Source: Candidatus Yaniella excrementavium
Lineage (GTDB): Bacteria > Actinomycetota > Actinomycetes > Actinomycetales > Micrococcaceae
NCBI GenBank assembly: GCA_019115865.1
Contig: DXCT01000054.1
Location: 29,848-93,847 of the forward strand
Reading direction: 5' to 3'
DNA: 64,000 bases
A model generated the notes under the pieces. The model was not told the DNA's origin. It was given only the letters and a program-made list of their open reading frames with translations, and did not search any database. The translations under genes and the position numbers were made by a program. The first letter of the stretch is position 1; each line of letters opens with the position of its first letter. This document shows, piece by piece, positions 1 to 9,398 of this stretch.

Positions 1-171
1 TAGCGGTTGGGCTAGGACGCGGCGTGCTGGCTGGTGCTGGTCGCGGTCTAATGCGGCGGTGGCCGTTGGGCCAAGCAGGGCTGCGATGTTCGCAGAGGTG
101 TACCCTGCGGCTATAAAATCCTGCTGGAGCGCGCTGAGAGCCTTCTGATTGGCAACGGGAGCTGGGTACAT
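1..171 (-). CDS. Partial 5' end of a methyltransferase-like protein (resembles the N-terminus of actinobacterial DUF7059/HemK-like methyltransferases); continues left of window
   Basis: Reverse-strand reading [57 protein letters not shown], open to the window edge; ATG overlaps the upstream stop (TAATG). Confidence 0.5.
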   Translation of the reverse strand, partial: MYPAPVANQKALSALQQDFIAAGYTSANIAALLGPTATAALDRDQHQPARRVLAQPL

Positions 172-1109
172 TATTTCCTCGTCGATGCGGTATGACTGAC
201 GCAGGTGTCACATATGCGGTCGGGGCGGTGGCCCTGACAGGAGTCACAAATAACCGCCAACGTCTTGCAGCCCGGGTCTGAGCAGTTACGCAGTTCGGCG
301 CTGGGCGCATTGCATAATTGACATGTTCCAATCACCTTGGGCGTATCGGAAAAGTTCAAGGCCATGCGCTCATCGAAGACGTAGAGTGACCCTTCCCAGA
401 GTCCTGCATCACCAAAGGTTTCACCGTAGCGCACAATGCCACCGTCTATTTGATACAGCTCGTTGAATCCTCGATTGGCCATCAGTACGGTCAGCACTTC
501 ACAGCGGATACCACCGGTACAATATGTAATAATCGGCTGATCTTTCAGATGGTCATACTTCCCGGATTCCAGTTCAGTGATGAAGTCGCGTGTTGTGGTG
601 GTGTCCGGGACGACTGCATTGTGAAACTTCCCGATTTGGGCTTCGAAAGCATTGCGACCGTCAAAGAATGTCACCGGGTTCCCTTCGGCCTCACGCTGTG
701 CAACCAGGTCGTTGACCTCTTGGGGCGATAAGTGTGTGGCCGTCCCGACCACCCGGTTGCCTTTTGCGACTTGAATTTCTTCAGGCCGATCGAACGCGAC
801 CAATTCAGGTTTCACTTTCACGCTGAGCCGTGGGAAGTCAGCTTCAGACCCTTCCGACCATTTGACTTCGAGATCTTTGAACCCGTCGTATCCTCGGGTC
901 AGCTTGACGTATTCCTTGACTGCTTTAATCTGGCCCCCGACGGTGCCATTGATACCGTGTTCGGCAATGATGATGCGGCCGGTCAGCCCCAGGCGTTTGC
1001 ACAGTTCTTTTTGCCATAGGGCGACAGCCTGCGGATCATCGATCGGAGCGAAATGATAGTAAAGAGCAATTTTGGTTTGTAGGTTCATCGGTTGCAATTC
1101 TTTTCGCAT
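171..1109 (-). CDS. trhO: tRNA uridine(34) hydroxylase / rhodanese-related protein (TrhO/YceA family)
   Basis: Family-like N-terminus ([14 protein letters not shown]) and rhodanese active site [12 protein letters not shown]-terminal Cys-rich region. Confidence 0.9.
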   Translation of the reverse strand: MRKELQPMNLQTKIALYYHFAPIDDPQAVALWQKELCKRLGLTGRIIIAEHGINGTVGGQIKAVKEYVKLTRGYDGFKDLEVKWSEGSEADFPRLSVKVKPELVAFDRPEEIQVAKGNRVVGTATHLSPQEVNDLVAQREAEGNPVTFFDGRNAFEAQIGKFHNAVVPDTTTTRDFITELESGKYDHLKDQPIITYCTGGIRCEVLTVLMANRGFNELYQIDGGIVRYGETFGDAGLWEGSLYVFDERMALNFSDTPKVIGTCQLCNAPSAELRNCSDPGCKTLAVICDSCQGHRPDRICDTCVSHTASTRK

Positions 1110-1226
1110 TCAGTGCGGTCGGGGTTACGGTCTATGAGTTTTCATCAGGGTTACAAGTTGGTGACGCTTGCGCAATGTGTCTACTCGTAGCTGGGCATAG
1201 AGCATGACTGAAGCTATTCTAGGACT

Positions 1227-1988
1227 ATGGCTATCACTACTTCACTGACAGACGAACTTGCCACGGCTTGGCTTACCGGTCGTGCGCGAATTCGAAACTA
1301 TCACCTCACGACGCAGGGTAATATTCACGCTGCGCTGCGGACCCCGGAATCGGCTGAAGCCGGTGAGGACCTGTGGGAATACGTGGTCACCAATGCGTCG
1401 GACGACGTATTACAGGTCGTTGCAGGTGAGATCCTCAAAAACCCTACCCGCCAGTTAATCGTTGCAGCTGATCTGCCAGAAGAGACTCAACCAGCCGGTG
1501 CCACCGCACGCACCTACGCAGAAAAAACCAAGTTGCGCCCAATCGGTGTGGACGAATTGGTGATGGTCACCGATATGACTGAGCAGGATGTGGAAGAACC
1601 CATCGTGCCCGAACAATTCACCGCCGAGGTCGTCCGAAACGACGGTTGGTACCTTGTTGCTTTCCGTACCACCGAGGAGTCCGAAGCTGGCCCGGATAAG
1701 CTTGCTGCTCGCGGTCGCGTCGCGGTCGTCGATGGTACTTATGCAGTGTTTGACCAAATCTGGACATCACCTGATTTCCGCCGTCAGGGCCTGGGCTCAC
1801 TGACCATGCGTTACCTCAGTTCCCTGGCGTTAGAAAACGATGTTGAAGAAGGCTTGCTCATCGCCGGGATCGAAGGTCAGGCCCTGTATTCGTACCTAGG
1901 TTGGACCGCCATTGGTGATGTTGTCGTACTGGGTCACCCAGATGTTGATCCCAAAGACCAGTGGGCCACCCAAACCTTCCAGCCGTAA
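1227..1988 (+). CDS. GNAT family N-acetyltransferase
   Basis: FDQIWTSPDFRRQGLGSLTMRYL acetyl-CoA binding motif. Confidence 0.8.
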   Translation: MAITTSLTDELATAWLTGRARIRNYHLTTQGNIHAALRTPESAEAGEDLWEYVVTNASDDVLQVVAGEILKNPTRQLIVAADLPEETQPAGATARTYAEKTKLRPIGVDELVMVTDMTEQDVEEPIVPEQFTAEVVRNDGWYLVAFRTTEESEAGPDKLAARGRVAVVDGTYAVFDQIWTSPDFRRQGLGSLTMRYLSSLALENDVEEGLLIAGIEGQALYSYLGWTAIGDVVVLGHPDVDPKDQWATQTFQP

Positions 1989-2073
1989 GCGCTAGCGGCC
2001 GATTCACATTCAGCAGACAAGCGTCCATGACGACGCTGCATCCTACCTGGCGGAGCTTCTTGGATACTCCCGT

Positions 2074-4371
2074 GTGCCAGACCAATTGGTTCACACACGC
2101 GTGCTACCGGAACGCACCGCCAGGTTTGCTGACTGGCCAGCGCAGACGCCGCAACAATTTATCTCTGCGGTTGGTTCAACCGGTGTAACGCAACCGTTTG
2201 AACACCAGGTAGCTGCGCTAAACCATGCCTTCCAGGGCCGTCACGTGGTGTTGGCCACCGGAACAGCGTCAGGCAAATCACTCGCCTACCAACTGCCGGT
2301 CGTTGCCGACGTCGCCGATGAGGTTTCCACTGCACTGTATCTTGCCCCAACCAAAGCCCTCGGTGCCGATCAGTTGGCCTCTTGGCAGTACTTAGCCGAA
2401 CACGGTGTTTCGTGGTTGCGTCCGGCCCCGTATGACGGCGATACGGATCCATCCTCTCGCGCTTGGGCACGCGAACACGCCAATATTCTGGTCACCAATC
2501 CGGACATGTTGCACGTGGGTATCCTGCCGAATCACGGGGGTTGGGCAAAGTTTCTTCGCAACCTCAAATATGTGATTGTCGATGAAGCACACACCTACCG
2601 CGGAGTTTTTGGGTCCCATGTCGCCGTAGTGTTGACCAGATTGCGCCGAATTTGTGCCAGCTTGGGCAATCGTGAAGTGGTCTTCATTGGGGCTTCAGCG
2701 ACTTCTTCTGCCCCAGCAGAAAGTTTCTCCAAGTTGATTGGGGCGTCAGCGGTCAGCGTCGAAGAGGATACATCGGGCCACGGTGAAGTCGTCGTGGGGT
2801 TCTGGGAATCTGAGTTTTCTGAAACCACCGGTGAGCACGGTGCTCCCCTGCGGCGGTCACTTGTGGCAACCGGCGCCGATATGCTGTCAGATCTAGCTGT
2901 TAATTCAATCCGGTCGGTGGCGTTTATTCGCTCCCGTCGTGGTGCAGAAGCAATGGCTCAGATCGTCAAGCGGAATCTGGCAGAAATCGATTCGTCCCTC
3001 CCGGGGCGGGCAGCTGCGTATCGCGCCGGGTTGTTACCTGAGGAACGGCGCGATGTCGAAGAACGGCTCAATAGTGGCAGATTATTGGCGGTGGCCACGA
3101 CGCCGGCGCTCGAGCTCGGCATAGATATTGCCGGACTTGACGGTGTGGTGGTCGCTGGTTGGCCCGGCACCCGCGCCTCATTTTTTCAGCAGCTAGGTCG
3201 TGCTGGGCGTTCCGGCCAACGTTCCATCGCCCTCTATGTTGCCGGCGATGACCCAATGGACACCTATCTGGTCAACCATCCTCAGTCGGTCTTTGACCTC
3301 GCAGTCGAAGACAACGTGATCGACGCGCAAAACCCCCACATTCTGTCTGCTCATCTATGTGCTGCTGCGGCTGAAATTCCACTGCAACCTGATGATCTCG
3401 GTGACTTTGGGCAGCCGGACCATATTCGACACATTGTGGAAGAACTTACGACTGCCGGATATTTACGTCGTCGTCCAGCCGGTTGGTACTGGACCCATGA
3501 ACAGCATGCCGCGGCGATGATCAGTCTGCGTGATTCCGGTTCTGGGCCCATGCAGATCATCGATGGCGAAACCGGAGCGGTCTTGGGTTCGATTGGTTCC
3601 GAACAAGCTCACTCTCAAACACACCCCGGCGCGGTATACGTGCACCAGGGCCGTACCTGGGTGGTTGATGACCTCGATGAAGAACATGCCACGATCGTCG
3701 TAGTCCGCGCTGAACCCGAATACTTTACCCAAGCTCGAGATGTTACCGATGTCGAAGTACTCACCGAAGACGCTCGATTCTATTCTGCCAAGGATCAGTT
3801 CGCCTGGGTGCATGGTCCCGTTAAAGTAACCAATCAGGTGGTGTCGTATCAGCGAAAAGACATTGCCAGCGGCCAGGTGATCGATGAGGAGCCGTTAGAC
3901 CTCAGCGCACGCGAGTTGTTCACTCAGGCTGTTTGGTTTACGGCACCCTCCGAGCACTTTGTGGCTGCGGGTTTGACTGCAGATCGGCTCCCGGGGGCCC
4001 TACATGCAGCCGAGCATGCCATGATCGGCATGATGCCATTAGTCGCATCGAATGACCGGTGGGACATCGGTGGGGTCTCGTTAGTGCTGCATCCCGACAC
4101 CGAGGCACCAACGGTCTTTGTCTACGATGGTTACCCCGGCGGGGTGGGATTCGCTACACGTGGTTTTAGCCATGCTGCAACGTGGATCACCGCAACTCTG
4201 GAGGCCATCCAGAACTGTGATTGTCCTGATGGGTGCCCGTCCTGTGTTCAGTCACCTAAGTGCGGGAACCGGAACTCACCGTTAGATAAGGCCGGAGCCG
4301 TGTTAGTTTTGCGCTTCGCCGCAGAGGCATTGACTAGGGCAGTTTCGGTCCCGCCCGAGACGCAGCAGTAG
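2074..4371 (+). CDS. DEAD/DEAH-box helicase with C-terminal DUF1998-like Cys cluster (helicase/secretion neighborhood helicase; YprA/MrfA-like)
   Basis: ATGTASGKSLAYQLP, VDEAHTYRG, QLGRAGRSGQ motifs; C-terminal CDCPDGCPSCVQSPKCGNRN. N-terminus probably extends upstream of the GTG (see findings). Confidence 0.9.
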   Translation: MPDQLVHTRVLPERTARFADWPAQTPQQFISAVGSTGVTQPFEHQVAALNHAFQGRHVVLATGTASGKSLAYQLPVVADVADEVSTALYLAPTKALGADQLASWQYLAEHGVSWLRPAPYDGDTDPSSRAWAREHANILVTNPDMLHVGILPNHGGWAKFLRNLKYVIVDEAHTYRGVFGSHVAVVLTRLRRICASLGNREVVFIGASATSSAPAESFSKLIGASAVSVEEDTSGHGEVVVGFWESEFSETTGEHGAPLRRSLVATGADMLSDLAVNSIRSVAFIRSRRGAEAMAQIVKRNLAEIDSSLPGRAAAYRAGLLPEERRDVEERLNSGRLLAVATTPALELGIDIAGLDGVVVAGWPGTRASFFQQLGRAGRSGQRSIALYVAGDDPMDTYLVNHPQSVFDLAVEDNVIDAQNPHILSAHLCAAAAEIPLQPDDLGDFGQPDHIRHIVEELTTAGYLRRRPAGWYWTHEQHAAAMISLRDSGSGPMQIIDGETGAVLGSIGSEQAHSQTHPGAVYVHQGRTWVVDDLDEEHATIVVVRAEPEYFTQARDVTDVEVLTEDARFYSAKDQFAWVHGPVKVTNQVVSYQRKDIASGQVIDEEPLDLSARELFTQAVWFTAPSEHFVAAGLTADRLPGALHAAEHAMIGMMPLVASNDRWDIGGVSLVLHPDTEAPTVFVYDGYPGGVGFATRGFSHAATWITATLEAIQNCDCPDGCPSCVQSPKCGNRNSPLDKAGAVLVLRFAAEALTRAVSVPPETQQ

Positions 4372-4690
4372 CATCAAGCCCAATGGGCACGCCCAAGCGT
4401 ACTTCGATATGCACAACACCCTGGTCTTCAAGCTGACATGTGGTCATGGAGGCTCCGTGGGCTCTGATCGTGGATTCTGCCAAGGCACACGGTTCTCCCA
4501 CCATAAGTCCCCTCGCCGCATCGGCAGCTGATAGCGCTGCCAAGTCGGCGGCTACGGCTGCCCGGGATGCAGCCACATGCACTTGAATGAGCGTGAGTGC
4601 TGCTGCTATGAGTAGCATCAGAGCAGCAAATACGGTGAGCATCATGGCGGTTGACGCGCCCTCATCGGTGGCTATGGTTGTACGGTCCAT
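4334..4690 (-). CDS. Rv3654c-like TadE-like protein (helicase/secretion neighborhood)
   Basis: Short protein, single N-terminal TM helix after GASTAMMLTVFAALMLL; operon position. Confidence 0.8.
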   Translation of the reverse strand: MDRTTIATDEGASTAMMLTVFAALMLLIAAALTLIQVHVAASRAAVAADLAALSAADAARGLMVGEPCALAESTIRAHGASMTTCQLEDQGVVHIEVRLGVPIGLDATAASRAGPKLP

Positions 4691-5037
4691 TGGTTTGGTG
4701 CTTTCGCTTGAGCAGTGAGTTCAATACTGGGTATCAGACCGAGCGGCCCCGGGACGGGACTGGTCAGTTCAACGGTTGCCCAGTCACTAGACGACGACGT
4801 TGTCACACTGGTGGCGGTCGAAGTCATGGTTGCTACCGAGGTATCTATCTCACCTGGTGCTTCCCCGCGTGCCAATTGCCGGGCAGCGACTGCGGCTGCT
4901 TGGTGGAGATTGGACTGGTGCATACCGATCACTATGACATTGACGAGCATGGCGATAACCAGTACGACAACCGGTAGAATCACGGCGAATTCTGCCGTAA
5001 CTGAGCCTTCCGGGCATTTTTTGGATGATGGCATCAA
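4672..5037 (-). CDS. TadE family minor pilin
   Basis: EGSVTAEFAVILPVVVLVIAML: class III-type G|xxxxEF motif plus hydrophobic helix. Confidence 0.85.
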   Translation of the reverse strand: MMPSSKKCPEGSVTAEFAVILPVVVLVIAMLVNVIVIGMHQSNLHQAAAVAARQLARGEAPGEIDTSVATMTSTATSVTTSSSSDWATVELTSPVPGPLGLIPSIELTAQAKAPNQWTVQP

Positions 5038-5086
5038 AACTCCCGAGGTGGCCGGGGCCTGTGCCCCGGCCGTCTCGTTGGTAGGA

Positions 5087-5266
5087 TTAGAAACTCAGGG
5101 CACGTTCAATAAGACCTTCCAACAGGCCTTGGACGGTTCCCGAAGATATGACCGCGGCAAGCACGCCGGCAAAGGCAACGGCAGCCAAAGTAACGATCGA
5201 ATATTCTGCGGTGCTAGCCCCGCTGTCATCGGTCAGGTCGAGGTTAAAGGGTCGGTTGTGTTCCAC
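5087..5266 (-). CDS. DUF4244 / Flp-like pilin (59 aa; not in supplied ORF track)
   Basis: GTG start with AAGGAG RBS; VEHNRPFNLDLTDDSGASTAEYSIVTLAAVAFAGVLAAVISSGTVQGLLEGLIERALSF*; sits between tadE and tadC. Confidence 0.88.
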   Translation of the reverse strand: MEHNRPFNLDLTDDSGASTAEYSIVTLAAVAFAGVLAAVISSGTVQGLLEGLIERALSF

Positions 5267-5327
5267 GGTATTCTCCTTATATTTACATGGGATTACTGGT
5301 CGATATTTAGTTATGAGTCTGTGGCTG

Positions 5328-5762
5328 CTAACCGGGTAGCAGGGCCAACACCATCGGCACGATGCCCAGCAGAATGAAACTTGGAAGCATACAGATTCCG
5401 GTGGGTAACACGAGCCGAATGGCCAGCTCTTGGGCTAACTGTTCAGCTAACCGTTTTCGGTTGGCCCGCAGCGCGGTGGCTGCTGTGGTGAGCATGTGAG
5501 CCGATGGAACCGCTGAAGTATGAACGAATTGCAATTCATTAGCTAGCTGGTCGAGATGCCGAGCCTCACGGGCCTGTTCCCAAGCTTCGTCCCAGCTGAC
5601 GCCCAGCAGCAATTGGTTGGCGACCGAAGTAAGTGGCTGACATCCAGGTAGGTGGTGTCCAACTGCTGCGAGTCCGTTTGCTAGTGAACTGCCCGAGGCA
5701 AACAGCTGTGCCAGGATGTCCAAGACCAATGCGGGATCGGTCGCTGTGTGATTGGTGTTCAT
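5328..5762 (-). CDS. TadC-like type II secretion F family protein
   Basis: Start chosen at MNTNHTATDP with ATGA overlap to the upstream gene; the upstream part of the 307-aa ORF is out-of-frame tadB sequence. Confidence 0.8.
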   Translation of the reverse strand: MNTNHTATDPALVLDILAQLFASGSSLANGLAAVGHHLPGCQPLTSVANQLLLGVSWDEAWEQAREARHLDQLANELQFVHTSAVPSAHMLTTAATALRANRKRLAEQLAQELAIRLVLPTGICMLPSFILLGIVPMVLALLPG

Positions 5763-6382
5763 GGTTCCTCCGCGGTGCTCATCATGCGACGCGTCCAGAT
5801 CCGTCCCAGAACTGCTAGAGCAGCTCCCGAAAGGACCAGCACCCAACCGGTTCCGCTGGTTAGTAGTTGACTCAGAGAAGCACCCAGCATGTGTGCAAGC
5901 CCTAAGCCAGCTACCGGTAACCAGGCCAAGAGATTGGCCGTAGATTTCGGGCCTGCCGAGGCAGCATCGCGAGCTTGTTGGGCGTCTTCTCCAGCTTCCA
6001 GTGCATCGGCAAGACGGTATAGCACCTGAGACAACGACATCCCAGTGTGCCGGGCCAAAGTCAGGGTTGCGGCCAGTTGCTGCCAGTCGCGGGCTTGGCC
6101 TGGTCCAGTTATCTGCCCGAAGTATGGTTGGTTCAAAAGGCTGGCTGCGTGTTGCCGGTTGAGTACATGATGTACGCAGCACCCCGGATCGGCGTCTTCG
6201 GGTGCCGGTTTTCGGGCGCAAGATTTGTGCGCTTGGGCTAGCTCCGGCCACAGTTGACTCAGCGCACGGCCTGCGGATAGCAGTGCTGCGGCCTGTCGAA
6301 TCACACGGATGAACTCGGCGTGGTGTTGGGCTGCACGACGTTTGGCGGTGATGAAATTGATCATTTTTTCAAACGGATTCAT
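5759..6382 (-). CDS. TadB-like type II secretion F family protein
   Basis: GMSLSQVLYRLADALEAGEDAQQARDAASAGPKSTANLLAWLPVAGLGLAHMLG and TM pattern; operon with TadA. Confidence 0.8.
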   Translation of the reverse strand: MNPFEKMINFITAKRRAAQHHAEFIRVIRQAAALLSAGRALSQLWPELAQAHKSCARKPAPEDADPGCCVHHVLNRQHAASLLNQPYFGQITGPGQARDWQQLAATLTLARHTGMSLSQVLYRLADALEAGEDAQQARDAASAGPKSTANLLAWLPVAGLGLAHMLGASLSQLLTSGTGWVLVLSGAALAVLGRIWTRRMMSTAEEP

Positions 6383-7581
6383 GCTGCCCGCCTGTCACCG
6401 GTGGCCAACGAGTCCAGCAGTCCGAGTCCAGTGCCTTCTATGACCTGTTGCCCCACCGTTGTGAGTACGGGAATGAGGTTCAGGTCGGCGCCGTCGCCGG
6501 TTTTTGACAGTAAAGCAATTTCGGCGGGGTACCGTCGACCATCGTCGCTCCGGTTGAGTTGGATTACGACGTCAATGGCCGAGCGAATCTGGAGTGCTGC
6601 AGTGGTCGGGCCTAATCCCGCAAGCGCAGCCATGGCATGTAGTCTGGCCGGAACGTCACCGGCAGAATTAGCATGAACCGTACCAATGGCGCCCCGGTGT
6701 CCCGTGTTCATTGCGGTGAGAAAATCAGCTACTTCGGCACCGCGACACTCTCCAACAATTACCCGGTCGGGACGCATACGAAGTGCTTGCCGGATGAGGA
6801 CCGGTAGACCGATGCCGCCTTGCCCCTCGGTGTTGGCGTCGCGGGTGGCTAGACCCACCACGTGAGGATGGTCGATATCAAGTTCTGGAGTATCTTCGAT
6901 CGTAAGGATACGCTGATCCGGGTCGACCGTAGCTAAGAGAACAGCTAGCAGCGTGGTTTTTCCCGACCCGGTCGCTCCTGAAATCAGCATATTGGCGCGG
7001 CTTTGCATCAAATGGCCAAGGACATCTAGCCACTTCGAGGCACCGTGCCAATCCCTAGACAGCGTTTCAAGGCTCGCCTGAGTCTTGGACGGTAGGCGAA
7101 TGGATAACTGTGGTCCTTCGGTGGCAATCGGTGGCAGCACCGCGTGAATTCTGGCATGACCGATCTGGACATCGCCGTAGGGCATTCCTTCATCAAGTCG
7201 CTTGCCGCCCTGACCCAACAAACGCACTGCGAGCGCTTTTGTTTCCGCGGCGTCCAAGCACATATCTGTACGGTGGAGTCCGGCGCCTGTATCTGTCCAA
7301 ATGCGACCGCGCCCGTCCACGATAATGTCGGTGACATCTGGATGACGAGTAAATTTCGCGAGCGGACCGAGCCCCAGTAAGTCGTCGACCATGTGTTGGA
7401 TGGTTGCTTGGGCGTGTGCGGTGGAGCTTACCGGCACATGTTTTGCTACAGCCTGTGCTACGACGGCGGGATCAGGTTTGGTCTGGTGATCGTGGGCGTT
7501 CAGACGGGAGGCTAACCAGCGTTTGGCACCGGCTAATCCCCCGGTTTTTTGTGGTCGTTGAGGTACCCATCCGCGTCCCAT
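6379..7581 (-). CDS. TadA/CpaF-type secretion ATPase
   Basis: Walker A ISGATGSGKTTLL, ILTIEDTPELDI, GECRGAEVADFLTAMNTGHRGAIGTVHANSA. Confidence 0.95.
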   Translation of the reverse strand: MGRGWVPQRPQKTGGLAGAKRWLASRLNAHDHQTKPDPAVVAQAVAKHVPVSSTAHAQATIQHMVDDLLGLGPLAKFTRHPDVTDIIVDGRGRIWTDTGAGLHRTDMCLDAAETKALAVRLLGQGGKRLDEGMPYGDVQIGHARIHAVLPPIATEGPQLSIRLPSKTQASLETLSRDWHGASKWLDVLGHLMQSRANMLISGATGSGKTTLLAVLLATVDPDQRILTIEDTPELDIDHPHVVGLATRDANTEGQGGIGLPVLIRQALRMRPDRVIVGECRGAEVADFLTAMNTGHRGAIGTVHANSAGDVPARLHAMAALAGLGPTTAALQIRSAIDVVIQLNRSDDGRRYPAEIALLSKTGDGADLNLIPVLTTVGQQVIEGTGLGLLDSLATGDRRAA

Positions 7582-8456
7582 TAGCCGTCACCCCGTGCCA
7601 TCCAGCGGCGCATGCCTTTGCGTCGTCGAGTGTTTGTGTAGATGAATTGGAAGTCTCGGCGCGTACCGTATTCTGGTATGCGATGGGAGGCGTAGTCGAT
7701 TTTTTTATACGGTTCAAACTGCACATAAAGCGGCCGGGAAAAGTCATCGACATGTACCACTTGGGCACCGTCAGCAGCCAGACGCTGAGCCATGAAGAGA
7801 TCGGCGCCGCAGTTGATGACCACGGTATGAAAATGGTGGCGAGCTGCAGCAACCGTGTCGTCCAATAGCACGGAGTTTAGCGGGTTAGCACCATGCCGCT
7901 GTAACAGTAGGGTAACGTCCTCCCAGATTGGTGCATTGAGTAAATAGATGTGGGGTGATGGCAGTGCAAGGTCAAAGTCCAGCACTTCGACGCTGTTATC
8001 GGTGGCATCCAGAATCGTGTCGGTGAGTGCCCCAGAAGCATCGGCATCGAGTAGGAGGGTGCCACTGGCTGCGATGCCGGTTGTGGCATAAGCCATGGCA
8101 GCCGCGAGCAAAGGGTAATGATCGTGACTAGTTTGGACGGTGGCCCACACCGTGTTGTGTGCAACCCGTGGAAAGCATTGTGACACCAGCCAGTATTCGA
8201 ACGTGGCTTGCTGTTCTGGGTAGTTCCACTGTTTGTCGTCAGCGTAGAGGGTAGAGCCGCAGACTTGAACGTAAACGACCGTGTTTGTATCTTCCGCCTC
8301 CGAAGGTTCGGCAAGGTCCAGACCCAGCGCGGCGACGACCGCGTAAACAAATTCGGTAGCCGGACCGGTTGCGTCATGGGTCTCGATTAGGACCGGCCGT
8401 AGGCTATACGACGCTGTTGCTTTGTGCCTTCGGAATCTACGTTGCGTGGTTGTCAT
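7581..8456 (-). CDS. CpaE-like / septum-site-determining (Rv3660c-like) protein, degenerate P-loop
   Basis: Operon position; LLLDADASGALTDTILDA and VVINCGADL resemble MinD/CpaE family; no intact Walker A. Confidence 0.7.
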   Translation of the reverse strand: MTTTQRRFRRHKATASYSLRPVLIETHDATGPATEFVYAVVAALGLDLAEPSEAEDTNTVVYVQVCGSTLYADDKQWNYPEQQATFEYWLVSQCFPRVAHNTVWATVQTSHDHYPLLAAAMAYATTGIAASGTLLLDADASGALTDTILDATDNSVEVLDFDLALPSPHIYLLNAPIWEDVTLLLQRHGANPLNSVLLDDTVAAARHHFHTVVINCGADLFMAQRLAADGAQVVHVDDFSRPLYVQFEPYKKIDYASHRIPEYGTRRDFQFIYTNTRRRKGMRRWMARGDG

Positions 8457-8564
8457 GCATCAAGCATCAACCAGCCAGCGCTTTGCAAATTGAGTGTAGG
8501 ACCGCATTGTGGATAAGCACTGCGATCTCAATGTTGTGTGGATGCCTAGCTGTGAGGATCAGTG

Positions 8565-9398
8565 TTAGCCGGTACGGTTAACGCCGTGCAAATCGATACT
8601 CGGATGGTCTGGGTCAAAGAATGCTGTTGGAACGGGTTGAGTGGCATCCCAGTCGGAAATATCGATGATGTACCGCGGATCCCAGGGTTCTGCCCACCCG
8701 AGTAATTCCAACACTCGGTCAAGAATCATTGCGGTGAAACCCCACACCAGGGTGCCACCAACGGTAAAAGCGGGTGTCCCGTAGCGGTGTTTTGCTGAGC
8801 GATCACTGGCCACTGCTGTTACTCGCAGTTTCGGATTCACCAGGTCACCTACCGGTACGCGGAACACTCTGGTTGCTTCTGCGGTGGTGATCATTTCGTT
8901 GTCGTCAGGATGTTGCCACCAGCCCAGCACCGGTGTCACCTGAAAGTTGGAGACCGGTAGCGGCAACACCGGCAGCGTCCCGATGGTAATGATGCCTTGC
9001 GGATCAACGCCGGTCTCCTCTTGTGTTTCGCGAATCGCACAGGCGGTCGCATCGACGTCGTTGGGCTCGAGTCCGCCCCCGGGAAAAGATACTTGACCAG
9101 GATGATTGCGCAACGCCATGGACCGTTGGGTGAGCAAGACGTCGAGTTCTTTCGGGACGATGGTTCGGTCAAACGTCGCTGGACGGTCGTCCATGGAGCC
9201 AAATAACAGCAGCACCGAGGCGTGTCGTGGATTGACCAGCGAGGCCACATCGTATGGCCAGGCCCTATCGTGAGCAGGCAGGGCTGCAGCGGGCGACACG
9301 CTCACCCGATGCACAATATTCCGGTCAACTTCACCGTAAGTATGTACCAGTGCCAGCAGATCTGCCAGCGCACCTTCGAGTTGCATTAGGCCTCCCAC
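8565..9398 (-). CDS. NUDIX hydrolase (CoA pyrophosphatase type)
   Basis: [35 protein letters not shown]. Confidence 0.93.
   Translation of the reverse strand: MGGLMQLEGALADLLALVHTYGEVDRNIVHRVSVSPAAALPAHDRAWPYDVASLVNPRHASVLLLFGSMDDRPATFDRTIVPKELDVLLTQRSMALRNHPGQVSFPGGGLEPNDVDATACAIRETQEETGVDPQGIITIGTLPVLPLPVSNFQVTPVLGWWQHPDDNEMITTAEATRVFRVPVGDLVNPKLRVTAVASDRSAKHRYGTPAFTVGGTLVWGFTAMILDRVLELLGWAEPWDPRYIIDISDWDATQPVPTAFFDPDHPSIDLHGVNRTG

Noticed and set aside
4715-5377. 220-aa plus-strand ORF
   Set aside because: Lies antisense to tadE, the DUF4244 pilin and the tadC 3' end; no family-like sequence.
8508-8516. Perfect DnaA box (TGTGGATAA on + strand) upstream of the tad operon
   Set aside because: Single 9-mer; chance occurrence in 64 kb on two strands is about 0.5, and there is no cluster.
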